From Heliobacterium chlorum (GTDB taxonomy: Bacteria > Bacillota > Desulfitobacteriia > Heliobacteriales > Heliobacteriaceae): a stretch of DNA of 64,000 nt. The translations under genes and the position numbers were made by a program. Below the pieces are notes generated by a model. That model saw nothing but the letters and a program-made list of their open reading frames with translations. It made no database searches and was not told the origin of the DNA. Shown here piece by piece: positions 26,403-34,355 of the stretch. Position 1 is the first letter of the stretch; the number at the start of each line of letters is the position of its first letter. The stretch spans positions 124,001 through 188,000 of the forward strand of contig NZ_JACVHF010000004.1 in the NCBI RefSeq assembly GCF_014502795.1, read 5' to 3'.

Positions 26403-27803
26403 CTATTCCTCCCAATAGTGAGGCGAGTGCCCCAGGCGGGTCAAAGCGGCTTTAGATTCGAGAAGGGCCGTATAGGTCGGCAGAATGTACAAGGTTTCAC
26501 CGGGCTCTGTCATCTCAAGGGCCGAACGGATGGCTTGTTCGACGTTTGCTTCATAGTGAATACTTGCAGCGGGAATGCCGGCGTAATTCAGGCGCAGAGC
26601 CATGTCTTCACCGCGCAGTCCGGACGTAAAGATGCTGCGAAGTTCCGGGTAAACAGGCTCTAGAGATTCGAAATCGGCATCCCAAAGCCAGGAGATGTCT
26701 CGACCATCGGCGGCATTGTCGTTGATGATGACGAGCAGCCGTTTGGGACCTCTGTTTTGGACGAGTGTGCGGATCACTTCGTCACAGCCCGTCGGATTTT
26801 TGATCAGCGCCAAAAAGGCCCGGCGGCCGTCCTCCAATTCGATCCGTTCCATCCGTCCGAAATTCGTCCGGTATCCCTGTAGTCCGGCCCGGATGGCTTT
26901 TTCGGGCAGATCGAGCCGGATAGCGGAAGCGATCGCCGCTAAAGCATTGTATATGTTGTAGAAACCGGGTGTGGACAGTTCTAACTGCCAGGTACCGCGA
27001 GGCGTTTCGACGGTGAAAGCGGAACCCTCTTCGCCTTTGAGTTGAATGCCGGTCACCTTGATCTTCGGTTCGGGCCGTTGAAAGCCGCAGTGGGAACAGC
27101 GGTAATGACCGAGCTGGCCGAAGAAGAACCAGTCATAGGTCAAGGGATGACCGCAGAGACGACAGAAACGGGTCTCTGCTGATTGGAGCATTTCCCGGGC
27201 GCCGTAAGAGCGATCATCAATGCCGAAATAGAGAACTCGTCCCGGAAAATCTTTGCCGAGGGAAGCGACTAGAGGATCATCGGCGTTGAGCACGGCGATC
27301 GACTGAACCGGCAGCAGCCGAAGGGCTTCGCCGACCAGGCTGACCGTTTTGTCCAGTTCACCGAAACGGTCCAATTGGTCCCGGAAAAAGTTCGTCACGA
27401 CGACGCCTTTCGGCTGAACCTCTCGGACGAGTTGGGGAATCGTCGCTTCATCCACTTCGATGACCCCTAAATCGCTGGTGATGCTACCGCCGATGGTGGC
27501 GGAGTCGATGAAGGCGGTCGTAATCCCTCCGACAAGGTTAGCACCGGCCCGGTTATGGGTCAGTGTCAGTGAAGACTTCTCCACGATGGCAGCGAGCATC
27601 TTCGACGTTGTCGTCTTACCATTCGTACCTGTAACGACCATGGCTCCCTTTTTTAATTGTCCGGCGAGAGCGGTGAGGATCTGTGGAGCGACACGCCGAC
27701 CGATTCCTCCGGGGAAAGACGTTCCTCCGTGGCCAAAACGGCGGTTTAGCCAGATCGCCGTTTTGCCCATCCACAAACCGGCTAGTAAACGAGGCGATAA
27801 CAA
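26403..27803 (-). CDS. murT: Lipid II isoglutaminyl synthase, Mur ligase-like subunit MurT
   Basis: A 466-residue Mur-ligase paralogue. The P-loop lies in MVVTGTNGKTTTSKML, the central domain has GVIEVDEATIPQLVREVQPK, and a four-cysteine zinc-ribbon insertion (CRLCG and CSHCG) is typical of MurT. The C-terminal DUF1727 domain starts near NFGRMERIELEDGRR. MurT and GatD amidate the alpha-carboxyl of D-iGlu in lipid II. The start is TTG, with GGAGGTG seven bases upstream. It is divergent from the tRNA operon. Confidence 0.93.
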   Translation of the reverse strand: MLSPRLLAGLWMGKTAIWLNRRFGHGGTSFPGGIGRRVAPQILTALAGQLKKGAMVVTGTNGKTTTSKMLAAIVEKSSLTLTHNRAGANLVGGITTAFIDSATIGGSITSDLGVIEVDEATIPQLVREVQPKGVVVTNFFRDQLDRFGELDKTVSLVGEALRLLPVQSIAVLNADDPLVASLGKDFPGRVLYFGIDDRSYGAREMLQSAETRFCRLCGHPLTYDWFFFGQLGHYRCSHCGFQRPEPKIKVTGIQLKGEEGSAFTVETPRGTWQLELSTPGFYNIYNALAAIASAIRLDLPEKAIRAGLQGYRTNFGRMERIELEDGRRAFLALIKNPTGCDEVIRTLVQNRGPKRLLVIINDNAADGRDISWLWDADFESLEPVYPELRSIFTSGLRGEDMALRLNYAGIPAASIHYEANVEQAIRSALEMTEPGETLYILPTYTALLESKAALTRLGHSPHYWEE

Positions 27804-27918
27804 CAGGGAGCACCTCCGTTGCAGTCGTACAATTGCGAACCGAATCTTTCAGTTCGGCTATTTACTATTGTATATTACCATCACAACAGTTTACGCGTTT
27901 TTTTATCTCGATAAAAGC

Positions 27919-27947
27919 TTGACAACCTTTTTTTCTTATGGCATAAT
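27919..27947 (+). promoter_or_regulatory. Sigma-A promoter of the tRNA operon
   Basis: A perfect TTGACA (27919-27924) and CATAAT (27942-27947, five of six matches) are separated by exactly 17 bases, 53 bases before the first tRNA. This is the best sigma-A match I find in the window. Confidence 0.65.
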
Positions 27948-28000
27948 ATCAAAGTCGATTGGGCGCACTTGCTTGAAGGCGCTGAAGCGATGATGATTGA

Positions 28001-28076
<76 letters not shown>

Positions 28077-28081
28077 AATCT

Positions 28082-28159
28082 GGCGGTGTAGCTCAGTTGG
28101 TCTAGAGCATACGGTTCATACCCGTAGTGTCGTAGGTTCAAATCCTACCACCGCTACCA
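28082..28159 (+). tRNA. tRNA-Met (elongator, anticodon CAT)
   Basis: The cloverleaf starts GGCGGTGTAGCTCAG and ends CCGCTACCA, with the anticodon stem TACGG/CCGTA around loop TTCATAC. The sequence closely follows the elongator tRNA-Met of Bacillus as I remember it, rather than tRNA-Ile(CAT). Confidence 0.88.
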
Positions 28160-28168
28160 AATATTCAT

Positions 28169-28244
28169 GGCCCGTTGGTCAAGCGGTCTAAGACACCGCC
28201 CTTTCACGGCGGTTACAGGGGTTCGAATCCCCTACGGGTCACCA
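28169..28244 (+). tRNA. tRNA-Glu (anticodon TTC)
   Basis: The cloverleaf starts GGCCCGTTGGTCAAG and ends ACGGGTCACCA; the anticodon stem CCGCC/GGCGG carries TTC at 28203-28205. It is the third gene of the tRNA operon and lies 262 bases upstream of hemA, whose enzyme uses glutamyl-tRNA as substrate. Confidence 0.95.
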
Positions 28245-28254
28245 AAATGAAAAA

Positions 28255-28294
28255 AACCCTCACCAAAATTTACAGGTGGGGGTTATTTGTTTTT
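28255..28294 (+). terminator. Terminator of the tRNA operon
   Basis: AACCCTCACC pairs with GGTGGGGGTT (one wobble or mismatch) and is followed by ATTTGTTTTT, 10 bases past tRNA-Glu. Confidence 0.75.
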
Positions 28295-28392
28295 GTCCAA
28301 CTGAATATGATAAGGGAAGATGAACCTTTTACAACATTGCCTTTAGGTAGAACAAACTCGAGAAAAAACATTATCATTTTTTTATCGGGTCT

Positions 28393-28420
28393 TTCACAAA
28401 TGGTTTGAATCGAGTAAAAT
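28393..28420 (+). promoter_or_regulatory. Candidate sigma-A promoter of hemA
   Basis: TTCACA (28393-28398) and TAAAAT (28415-28420) are 16 bases apart, 86 bases before hemA. Each hexamer has five of six consensus bases but the spacing is one short. Confidence 0.4.
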
Positions 28421-28506
28421 GGGGAAGGACAAGGTACTCGCGCGGTTGAATCATTCTTTTATTTATCGATGGTCGGATAATTCCGTAGGATAGAGAGGGT
28501 GGTGCC

Positions 28507-29838
28507 ATGTTTATCTTCGTCGTCGGACTCAACCACAAATCGGCTCCAGTGGAAGTCCGCGAAAAACTGTCCTTTACTGAAGCGCAGCTGAGTGAGGCAT
28601 TGCACAAGCTACAGGGCATGGCTGGGATTGAAGGTTGCTGTATTCTTTCCACGTGCAACCGGACGGAGATATACGGTGCGTCGACCGATATGGAAAAGGG
28701 CATGACCGCGGTCAAACGGTTTGTCCTTGAATGGGGACAACTCCAACCACAGGAATTTTCTAAATACTTTTATGTACATACATTGTACGATGCCATTCGG
28801 CATCTCTTTCGTGTCGCTTCGGGATTGGACTCGATGGTTCTTGGAGAAACGCAAATTCTCGGGCAGGTACGTACGGCCTACCAGCGCTCCTGCAACGAAG
28901 ATTGCAGCAATGGGATCGTTAACACCTGGTTTCAACAAGCGATTACAGTGGGTAAACGGGTGCGGACGGAGACTGGCATTGATCAGCATCCCGTATCCAT
29001 CTCATATACGGCAGTGGAACTGGCCGAACAAGTCCTGGGCGGCTTGAAAGGCCGTACGGCCATGGTGCTCGGCGCCGGAAAGATGAGTGTGCTCACCTTA
29101 AAACACCTTGTGGCTGAAGGTGTCGACAAGATCATCATCGCTAACCGCTCCGTCGAAAAAGCGGAAGAACTGGCAAAAAGCTGTGGTGGCGAAGCGATTC
29201 CTTTTACCGATGTGAATCATCGCCTGGAGGAAGCCGACATCCTCATCTCCTGTACAGCGGCGACCCATTATGTCATTCGCAAATCCATGGTTGAACAAGT
29301 GATGGACAGGCGTGGCGGAAAACCTGTCTTCCTCTTCGATATCGCTGTACCTCGTGATATCGATCCGGAAGTGGCGCAAGTTCCCGGCACGCACCTCTAT
29401 GACATCGACTCCATGCAGCACGTGATCGACCGCAATTTGGCCGAACGGCGTAAGTGTGCAGCGGAAGCGGAGATCATCATCGAACATGAGATCAACCAAT
29501 TCATGCGCTGGCTCAATTCGCTCTTTGTCATTCCGACCATTGTCGGTCTGAAAAACAAAGGCAATCAAATCAAAGAAAAAGAGCTTGACCGGGCCTTGTG
29601 CAAGTTAAAGCATTTGTCTGAAAAGGAAAAGAAGCTGGTCGGTTCCTTAGCCAGTTCCATCGTCAACCAACTGCTTCACGATCCGATTACGCAACTGCGT
29701 CACTATGCGGCTTCCCCGGAAGGGCATTTGTACTCGGAGATTCTACAAAATCTTTTCTGCCTGGATGTTCCGGGCCAACGGCAAAAACATGTCGTTGTTC
29801 AGTACCCCGCTGTGGAGCAACGGCAAAATCGGGCCTAA
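28507..29838 (+). CDS. hemA: Glutamyl-tRNA reductase
   Basis: A 443-residue NADPH-dependent enzyme that reduces glutamyl-tRNA to glutamate-1-semialdehyde, the committed step of C5-pathway tetrapyrrole synthesis and thus of bacteriochlorophyll and haem. MFIFVVGLNHKSAPVEVREK begins the catalytic domain; the nucleophile is Cys50 in ILSTCNRTEIYG; HLFRVASGLDSMVLGE follows; the NADPH domain has AMVLGAGKMSVLTLKHL; a C-terminal dimerisation helix ends it. GAGAGGGTGGTGCC precedes the ATG. The usual partners (hemB, hemC, hemL) are not here, so hemA leads the photosynthesis cluster alone. Confidence 0.97.
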   Translation: MFIFVVGLNHKSAPVEVREKLSFTEAQLSEALHKLQGMAGIEGCCILSTCNRTEIYGASTDMEKGMTAVKRFVLEWGQLQPQEFSKYFYVHTLYDAIRHLFRVASGLDSMVLGETQILGQVRTAYQRSCNEDCSNGIVNTWFQQAITVGKRVRTETGIDQHPVSISYTAVELAEQVLGGLKGRTAMVLGAGKMSVLTLKHLVAEGVDKIIIANRSVEKAEELAKSCGGEAIPFTDVNHRLEEADILISCTAATHYVIRKSMVEQVMDRRGGKPVFLFDIAVPRDIDPEVAQVPGTHLYDIDSMQHVIDRNLAERRKCAAEAEIIIEHEINQFMRWLNSLFVIPTIVGLKNKGNQIKEKELDRALCKLKHLSEKEKKLVGSLASSIVNQLLHDPITQLRHYAASPEGHLYSEILQNLFCLDVPGQRQKHVVVQYPAVEQRQNRA

Positions 29839-29884
29839 TAAACGGACTTATGTTAAATTTTTTTGAATACATGTTAAAAGTCTA

Positions 29885-29913
29885 TTGATCAATGTTTTAT
29901 GAAATGGTATACA
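29885..29913 (+). promoter_or_regulatory. Candidate promoter of petJ with overlapping palindrome
   Basis: TTGATC (29885-29890) and TATACA (29908-29913) are 17 bases apart. The perfect palindrome ATTGATCAAT (29884-29893) overlaps the -35 and could be an operator. The leader to petJ is about 130 bases long. Confidence 0.35.
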
Positions 29914-30046
29914 ATGATTGAATGAAAATTAGCTGAAAAACGAGTGAGCTTTGACTGGAAGCATCACATCCGGTGCGGCTGGTCATGTAATAATCATTTA
30001 ATCTTTAAGTCCGGTTCTTTAATTTATTTGGAGGTGAAGTGAAGAG

Positions 30047-30487
30047 ATGAAAAATTTCAAACTCATCGGTGTTGCTGCGGTTCTGGGTCTGTCCCTCGTG
30101 ACGCTGACCGCATGCAACGGTGGCAGCCAAGCTCCTGCTGCTCCTGAGAAGAAAGTGGAGACTTCTGCACCCAAAGCCGAACAAGCTCCTGCTCCGGCTC
30201 CTAAGGCTGAAGCTAAAACCGAAACCAAAACTGCCGATGCTGGCAAAGGCAAAGAACTCTTCAACGGTAAAGGTGCTTGCAATTCCTGCCATAAGATTGG
30301 TACCGAAGGAACTGCAGCTATCGGTCCGGATCTCGAGAAAGTTGGCGCCAAGTATGACGCTGACAAAATCGCTAAGATCTTGGCTAACCCCACTGGTGAA
30401 GGTCTGCAAGCTACCATGCCTCCCGCTGCCGCTCTGAGCGACGACGAGAAGAAAGAAGTAGCTAAGTTCCTGGCTTCCCAGAAGTAA
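30047..30487 (+). CDS. petJ: Membrane-anchored cytochrome c553 (lipoprotein)
   Basis: A 146-residue mono-haem cytochrome c. The signal peptide ends in LTAC with the lipidated Cys23, followed by an Ala/Pro/Lys/Glu-rich flexible tether (24-64). The haem domain has CNSCH (Cys78, Cys81, His82) and the axial Met124 in ATMPPAA. In heliobacteria cytochrome c553 carries electrons from the cytochrome bc complex to the P800+ reaction centre at the outer membrane face. GGAGGTGAAGTG precedes the ATG. Codon use is strongly biased, as in pshA, which suggests high expression. A terminator makes it a separate unit from the pet operon. Confidence 0.93.
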   Translation: MKNFKLIGVAAVLGLSLVTLTACNGGSQAPAAPEKKVETSAPKAEQAPAPAPKAEAKTETKTADAGKGKELFNGKGACNSCHKIGTEGTAAIGPDLEKVGAKYDADKIAKILANPTGEGLQATMPPAAALSDDEKKEVAKFLASQK

Positions 30488-30524
30488 GCGTGACTTCCTC
30501 GAATCAGAGGACGTACATAGCGAG

Positions 30525-30553
30525 AAAGAGCTCCCTACGGGGCTCTTTTTTAT
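30525..30553 (+). terminator. Rho-independent terminator after petJ
   Basis: AAGAGCTCC-ctac-GGGGCTCTT is followed by TTTT, 38 bases beyond the stop codon. Confidence 0.85.
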
Positions 30554-30878
30554 GCACTTGAACATAATACGTAGTACATTTGTATAGGATCTATGCAAGG
30601 ATAAAAGAACGTGTTATTATACCATAGCAGGAAAACGAAGCTTTGGTTGCCAAGCATCCTGTTATGCCATTTTGGAATAATACAGTGCATTTGTCCCGGC
30701 TCCAGAAACAGCATGTATATTTTGTGACTTCGACGTGGCGCGATGAAGGGGGTAGGGAACGATGAGATGACACATCGGAGGAGCATTCATAGGGGTGCCG
30801 CTACGGTGAGATTTCAGAATCGTTTCCTAATCTAAGCGCTATGGCCTGAGTCACTTTAATTTATAAGGGGGGGTAGTC
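30554..30878 (+). other. Gene-free leader before the cytochrome bc operon
   Basis: This 325-base stretch has no convincing gene on either strand. It should hold the promoter of the pet operon. Several T/A-rich candidates exist (for example TTGTCC at 30691 and TATATT at 30716) but none has good hexamers with proper spacing. I see nothing else definite. Confidence 0.4.
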
Positions 30879-31097
30879 ATGAAAGCGCCGGACTATAAGG
30901 CAGGTATGCTCAACCTAATTGTACTAACCCTGATTGCCCTGGCGTTGGTCGCCGTAGCCTTCAAAAAGTTGGCTGACGGAGACTTTAACGGGGCGGCGAT
31001 TTACATAGGGTTCCTGTTCATCGATTTTGGCGTAGCCCTGTATTCTTTCCGGGTAGCCATATGGGATGGAACAGGGTATAAGGAGGTCAAAGACTAA
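30879..31097 (+). CDS. Small two-helix membrane protein at the head of the cytochrome bc operon
   Basis: A 72-residue protein I cannot assign to a family. It has two hydrophobic spans (LNLIVLTLIALALVAVAF and AAIYIGFLFIDFGVALYSF) joined by a short polar loop, and a charged C-terminus GTGYKEVKD. Its TAA stop shares a base with the petC ATG (TAATG), so translation is coupled to the Rieske subunit. Its start has a GGGGGGG-containing site. The placement suggests a small accessory subunit or assembly factor of the cytochrome bc complex, by analogy with the small subunits of b6f, but this is inference. Confidence 0.75.
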   Translation: MKAPDYKAGMLNLIVLTLIALALVAVAFKKLADGDFNGAAIYIGFLFIDFGVALYSFRVAIWDGTGYKEVKD

Positions 31098-31546
31098 TGG
31101 ATCAGAACGTATCCAGAAGGAAGTTCCTGGGCGGTGTCATTGCGATTCCAACATTGGCCGTTCTCACAGCGCCTTTAGCGGCTGTTGGCGGATTTGTTTA
31201 TCCTCCCGATAGACTGCTTCAGCCGCCATCACCGAAGAAAATCGCCAAGCTGGCCGATTTGAAACCGATGGAAGCGCTTCACTTTGATTACAACGATGTT
31301 CCTTGTATGGCTATCAAAACCAGCAAAGGTGAAGTAATCGCCTACAAGCTCAAGTGCACTCATTTAGGTTGTACTGTCGACGTTCCGAAAGGCAGCCTGG
31401 AAGGCAAGAAACTCGTTTGTCCCTGCCACGGTGGTCAGTTCGATCCGGAAGGCAATAACGTAGGCGGACCGCCGCCGAAACCACTCGTCCGACTGCAAGT
31501 AGCCGTAGAAAACGGCGATGTCATCGTTAAAGAGGGGGTTGCGTAA
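31097..31546 (+). CDS. petC: Rieske iron-sulfur protein of the cytochrome bc complex
   Basis: A 149-residue Rieske subunit. The N-terminal SRRKFLGG twin-arginine motif and the hydrophobic segment to about residue 33 form the Tat-dependent membrane anchor. The [2Fe-2S] ligands are Cys87 and His89 in CTHLGC and Cys108 and His111 in CPCHGG; Cys92 and Cys110 form the conserved disulfide. It passes electrons from quinol at the Qo site to the di-haem cytochrome c. It is overlapped with the upstream small gene and lies three bases before petB. Confidence 0.97.
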   Translation: MDQNVSRRKFLGGVIAIPTLAVLTAPLAAVGGFVYPPDRLLQPPSPKKIAKLADLKPMEALHFDYNDVPCMAIKTSKGEVIAYKLKCTHLGCTVDVPKGSLEGKKLVCPCHGGQFDPEGNNVGGPPPKPLVRLQVAVENGDVIVKEGVA

Positions 31547-31549
31547 GAG

Positions 31550-32191
31550 ATGAATTGGTTGGAAGAACGCTTGCCCGGTATCGGGAAAGTGGCGGAAGAT
31601 ATCGCTGAGCACCCGGTCCCCTCTCATACGCTGAACATCTTTTATTGTCTCGGTGGACTCACGTTACTCGCTTTTCTCGTCCAGTGTGTAACCGGCTTGT
31701 TCTTGGCATTATACTACAAGCCCACTCCGGAAGCGGCCTTTGCCAGTGTGCAGATGATCACCAACGAAGTGCGTTTCGGCGCCACCATTCGTTCCTTGCA
31801 CCACTGGGCGGCCAACCTGATGATCTTGCTGGTTTTCCTGCACATGCTGCGCGTTTACTACACAGGTTCCTTCAAAAAGCCGCGGGAACTGAACTGGCTT
31901 GCCGGTTGCTTCCTGCTCGTGTTAAGCCTCGGTCTGGCCTTCACCGGATACCTGCTCCCTTATGAACAACTATCCTACTGGGCATCGGTCATCGGTGCTG
32001 AAACGGCCGGTTCCTTGCCGGTTGTCGGCGCGACTATGAAGATCATGATGCAGGGCGGCATCAAGGTAACCGCAGAAATGCTCAGCCGGTTCTATGTATT
32101 GCACGTGATGATTCTGCCGCTCGTAACGATCGGCTTCCTGGTTGCTCACTTTATCATGATTCGGGTTCAGGGCATATCCGACCCCATGTAA
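31550..32191 (+). CDS. petB: Cytochrome b6
   Basis: A 213-residue split-type cytochrome b with four membrane helices. Haem-ligand histidines lie in RSLHHWAANLMILLVFLHML and in RFYVLHVMILPLVTIGFLVA. Cys33 in FYCLGGLTLL corresponds to the cysteine that covalently binds the extra c-type haem (ci/cn) at the Qi side of b6f-type complexes. RGGxx-type Qo helix sequence is present. The short b6 plus separate PetD arrangement is b6f-like rather than bc1-like. It should use menaquinol in heliobacteria. AAGAG lies upstream; petD follows after 13 bases. Confidence 0.97.
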   Translation: MNWLEERLPGIGKVAEDIAEHPVPSHTLNIFYCLGGLTLLAFLVQCVTGLFLALYYKPTPEAAFASVQMITNEVRFGATIRSLHHWAANLMILLVFLHMLRVYYTGSFKKPRELNWLAGCFLLVLSLGLAFTGYLLPYEQLSYWASVIGAETAGSLPVVGATMKIMMQGGIKVTAEMLSRFYVLHVMILPLVTIGFLVAHFIMIRVQGISDPM

Positions 32192-32204
32192 GGAGGTTGA
32201 TCCT

Positions 32205-32600
32205 GTGGAAAAGAAGCGGTTTACAATACCCTTCATGCCGGTGCATATCACCACCGAAGCTGCTATTGCGATGATTTTCATCGGCGTCTTGTTCATCCTC
32301 GCCGGCGTCTTGCCAAAAGAGATGATGGAACCTGCCGATAAACTGGTGACACCGATCGGCTTAAAGCCGGAATGGTATTACCTCTGGGCCTATGTCATTT
32401 TGGAAATGGTACCGAACAAGCTCATGGGGATTCTGATTCCAGGTGTGATAGTTGGCGCCCTTTTCGCCGTTCCTTGGCTCGAACGGGGTAAAGAACGTCG
32501 TCCGGCGAAACGCCCTATCGCGGTAGGCGTGTTCACCGCTATGATGCTCGTTGTTGCCGCCCTGACCTACTATGGCGCAACGATCCAAATCGGCGGCTAA
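32205..32600 (+). CDS. petD: Cytochrome bc complex subunit IV
   Basis: A 131-residue subunit IV with three membrane helices, corresponding to the C-terminal half of mitochondrial cytochrome b. The quinol-oxidation motif PEWY lies in GLKPEWYYLWAYVIL. At 131 residues it is shorter than the roughly 160-residue cyanobacterial and plastid PetD, mainly at the N-terminus. The start is GTG with AAGGAGGTTGATCCT upstream, a near-perfect ribosome site. It lies between petB and petA in the operon. Confidence 0.95.
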   Translation: MEKKRFTIPFMPVHITTEAAIAMIFIGVLFILAGVLPKEMMEPADKLVTPIGLKPEWYYLWAYVILEMVPNKLMGILIPGVIVGALFAVPWLERGKERRPAKRPIAVGVFTAMMLVVAALTYYGATIQIGG

Positions 32601-32655
32601 GCGTCTGTCGATGACGGACAGTCTTACGAGACTTTGAGGACAAGGGGGAGACGAA

Positions 32656-33330
32656 TTGGGAACCCGTAAACTGATTATGTTTGGCGGGACAGCTGTACTC
32701 CTGGTTGGAATTTTGTTGGCCCCGAGCCTGCAAGCCAAAGGAGAACTCGTTCGCGGCCACGAATTATATAAGACAAACTGTGCCTCCTGTCACGGTGAGG
32801 ACGGTAAAGGTGTCAAAGGCGTCAAGGCAGCCACATTGAACAATGAAGGCTTCCTGAAGATTGCCAGCGACGACTATATCCTCAAAAGCATGCGTGCTGG
32901 ACGGTTTAACCAAAACATGACTGCTTTTGACCATACGAAGATCCCTGATGAGAAGGCTCAGCTGATCATCAAAAACATTCGCAGCTGGCGTCCCGACATT
33001 CAGCCGCAAGAGCTGAAAAATGAGCGGATCGTCGGCGATCCCGTCAAAGGTGAGGCCTATTACAAACAAGTCTGCGCCGCCTGTCACGGACCGAACGGTG
33101 AAGGTGGTATTGGCTCTTCCATCACCGATCCTGGCTTCCTCAATGCGGCTACAGATGAGTTTATTCTCAAGTCTGTGACAACGGGTCGCCCTGGCACCTC
33201 AATGCCGGCCTATCCCGATACGCAGGAACTGCGCAATACGATTTCGTTCCTGCGCAGCAAACAGATTCCTTTAGACGTGGCTCAGGAAAACGCGGAAAAG
33301 AAAAAGGCTGAAGAAAAAGCCGCAAAATAA
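32656..33330 (+). CDS. petA: Di-haem cytochrome c subunit of the cytochrome bc complex
   Basis: A 224-residue protein with one N-terminal membrane anchor (LIMFGGTAVLLVGILLAP) and two tandem mono-haem cytochrome c domains: CASCH (Cys42, Cys45, His46) and CAACH (Cys140, Cys143, His144), with candidate axial Met residues in QNMTAF and TSMPAY. This internal duplication replaces cytochrome f or c1 and is a known trait of heliobacteria. The C-terminus is Lys/Glu/Ala-rich. The start is TTG after AAGGGGGAG. It hands electrons to cytochrome c553. Confidence 0.95.
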   Translation: MGTRKLIMFGGTAVLLVGILLAPSLQAKGELVRGHELYKTNCASCHGEDGKGVKGVKAATLNNEGFLKIASDDYILKSMRAGRFNQNMTAFDHTKIPDEKAQLIIKNIRSWRPDIQPQELKNERIVGDPVKGEAYYKQVCAACHGPNGEGGIGSSITDPGFLNAATDEFILKSVTTGRPGTSMPAYPDTQELRNTISFLRSKQIPLDVAQENAEKKKAEEKAAK

Positions 33331-33386
33331 ACCCCTTTATACCTACAGAAGCAGCATCAACGAAAGACTTACTGGAGGAATGAATC

Positions 33387-33644
33387 ATGAGGAAGATCGT
33401 AGCGCTACTATGGCAATGGCGGCATTTGGTCTTCCTCATATTTTTTTCTTTAATGGCGACGTTTTTTCTGGACTTGACGATGACGATCGTCCGTAAGTGG
33501 ATCGACGGAGAACCTGTCGGTATATCCCAGGCGATCATCGGTCCTGTAGGCTTGGGCATTGGCGGATATGGCCTCTTGCGATTCGTCTATCGCCATGATA
33601 AAAAAACGGGTCGTGTCAAAAGGAATGTCAAATGGCTTGAATAA
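33387..33644 (+). CDS. Small membrane protein closing the cytochrome bc operon
   Basis: An 85-residue protein of unknown family with a basic start (MRKIVALLWQWRH), a membrane helix (LVFLIFFSLMATFFLDLTMT), a short loop and a second hydrophobic, glycine-rich segment (IIGPVGLGIGGYGLLRFV) and a basic tail. CTGGAGGAATG precedes the ATG. It starts 56 bases after petA and likely shares its transcript. A role in assembly or stability of the cytochrome bc complex is plausible from position only. Confidence 0.7.
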   Translation: MRKIVALLWQWRHLVFLIFFSLMATFFLDLTMTIVRKWIDGEPVGISQAIIGPVGLGIGGYGLLRFVYRHDKKTGRVKRNVKWLE

Positions 33645-33774
33645 TGTGAGCATCTTCGGTTAGGACGAATTTGGGATACATAGTGCAGTAGAGATTTTAT
33701 AAAGCTCTTATCTCGTCATAGAGCGCTACCGGAGTTGCGGGGCGGGGACGAGGATGGAGCGATGGGGGTCAAAA

Positions 33775-34260
33775 ATGAACGTAGCAATCAATGTCCTCAA
33801 ACTCATCGCGAGCATCATCATCTGCCAGGTAGCGAGTTTAATTGGCGCTAAGTTCACCATTTTTCCGGCCAATATCATATGGTATGCCCAACTGGCCAAA
33901 CCTGCATTCAACCCGACGAATGACGCCTTTTATCCCGTCTGGATAGTACTATATACGCTCATGGGAATCGCCCTGTATCTGGTGTGGCGAAAAAACCTTG
34001 AACAAGGCGAAGTAAAAGTCGCCTTATCCTTGTTTTCAGCGCAATTATTATTAAATGTCTTATGGTCATGGATTTTTTTCGAGTTACAAGCTCCCTTTTA
34101 CGCTTTTTTCGAGATTATTTTACTGGCAACAGTAATTTTAGCGACTGTAATCGCTTTTTATAGGCAGTCTGAATTGGCGGCTGTCTTGATGATGCCCTAT
34201 TTTTTACGGGTTTGTTACGAAGCGATATTGAACTATTATATTTGGCAAATGAACCCGTAA
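33775..34260 (+). CDS. tspO: TspO/MBR family porphyrin-binding membrane protein
   Basis: A 161-residue protein with five membrane helices matching the TspO/peripheral benzodiazepine receptor family: WYAQLAKPAFNPTNDAFYPV is the signature loop, followed by WIVLYTLMGIALYLVW and QLLLNVLWSWIFFELQAPFY. TspO binds porphyrins and in purple bacteria modulates photosynthesis gene expression and tetrapyrrole export. The ATG at 33775 has GGGGGT upstream; an ATG at 33754 lacks a spaced ribosome site. It sits just before bchJ and bchG, which fits a tetrapyrrole role. Confidence 0.85.
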   Translation: MNVAINVLKLIASIIICQVASLIGAKFTIFPANIIWYAQLAKPAFNPTNDAFYPVWIVLYTLMGIALYLVWRKNLEQGEVKVALSLFSAQLLLNVLWSWIFFELQAPFYAFFEIILLATVILATVIAFYRQSELAAVLMMPYFLRVCYEAILNYYIWQMNP

Positions 34261-34304
34261 GCCTCTTGAATAAGCTAAGTATAAGATTTTTGGGGAGTTT
34301 GCCA

Positions 34305-34355
34305 ATGCAAAGAGTTGATCGACGGTGGATTATGCAGTATAATTCAACCAACTGA
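34305..34355 (+). CDS. Possible 16-codon leader peptide ahead of bchJ
   Basis: ATG at 34305 has GGGGAG seven bases upstream and encodes MQRVDRRWIMQYNSTN before TGA at 34353. It overlaps the first codons assigned to bchJ in another frame. It may be a translated leader, or a sign of a frameshift near the bchJ start, or chance. Confidence 0.3.
   Translation: MQRVDRRWIMQYNSTN

Noticed and set aside
30550-30786. A 78-codon minus-strand frame between petJ and the pet operon.
   Set aside because: No ribosome site, no domain, and it begins at the petJ terminator; composition is unlike neighbouring genes.
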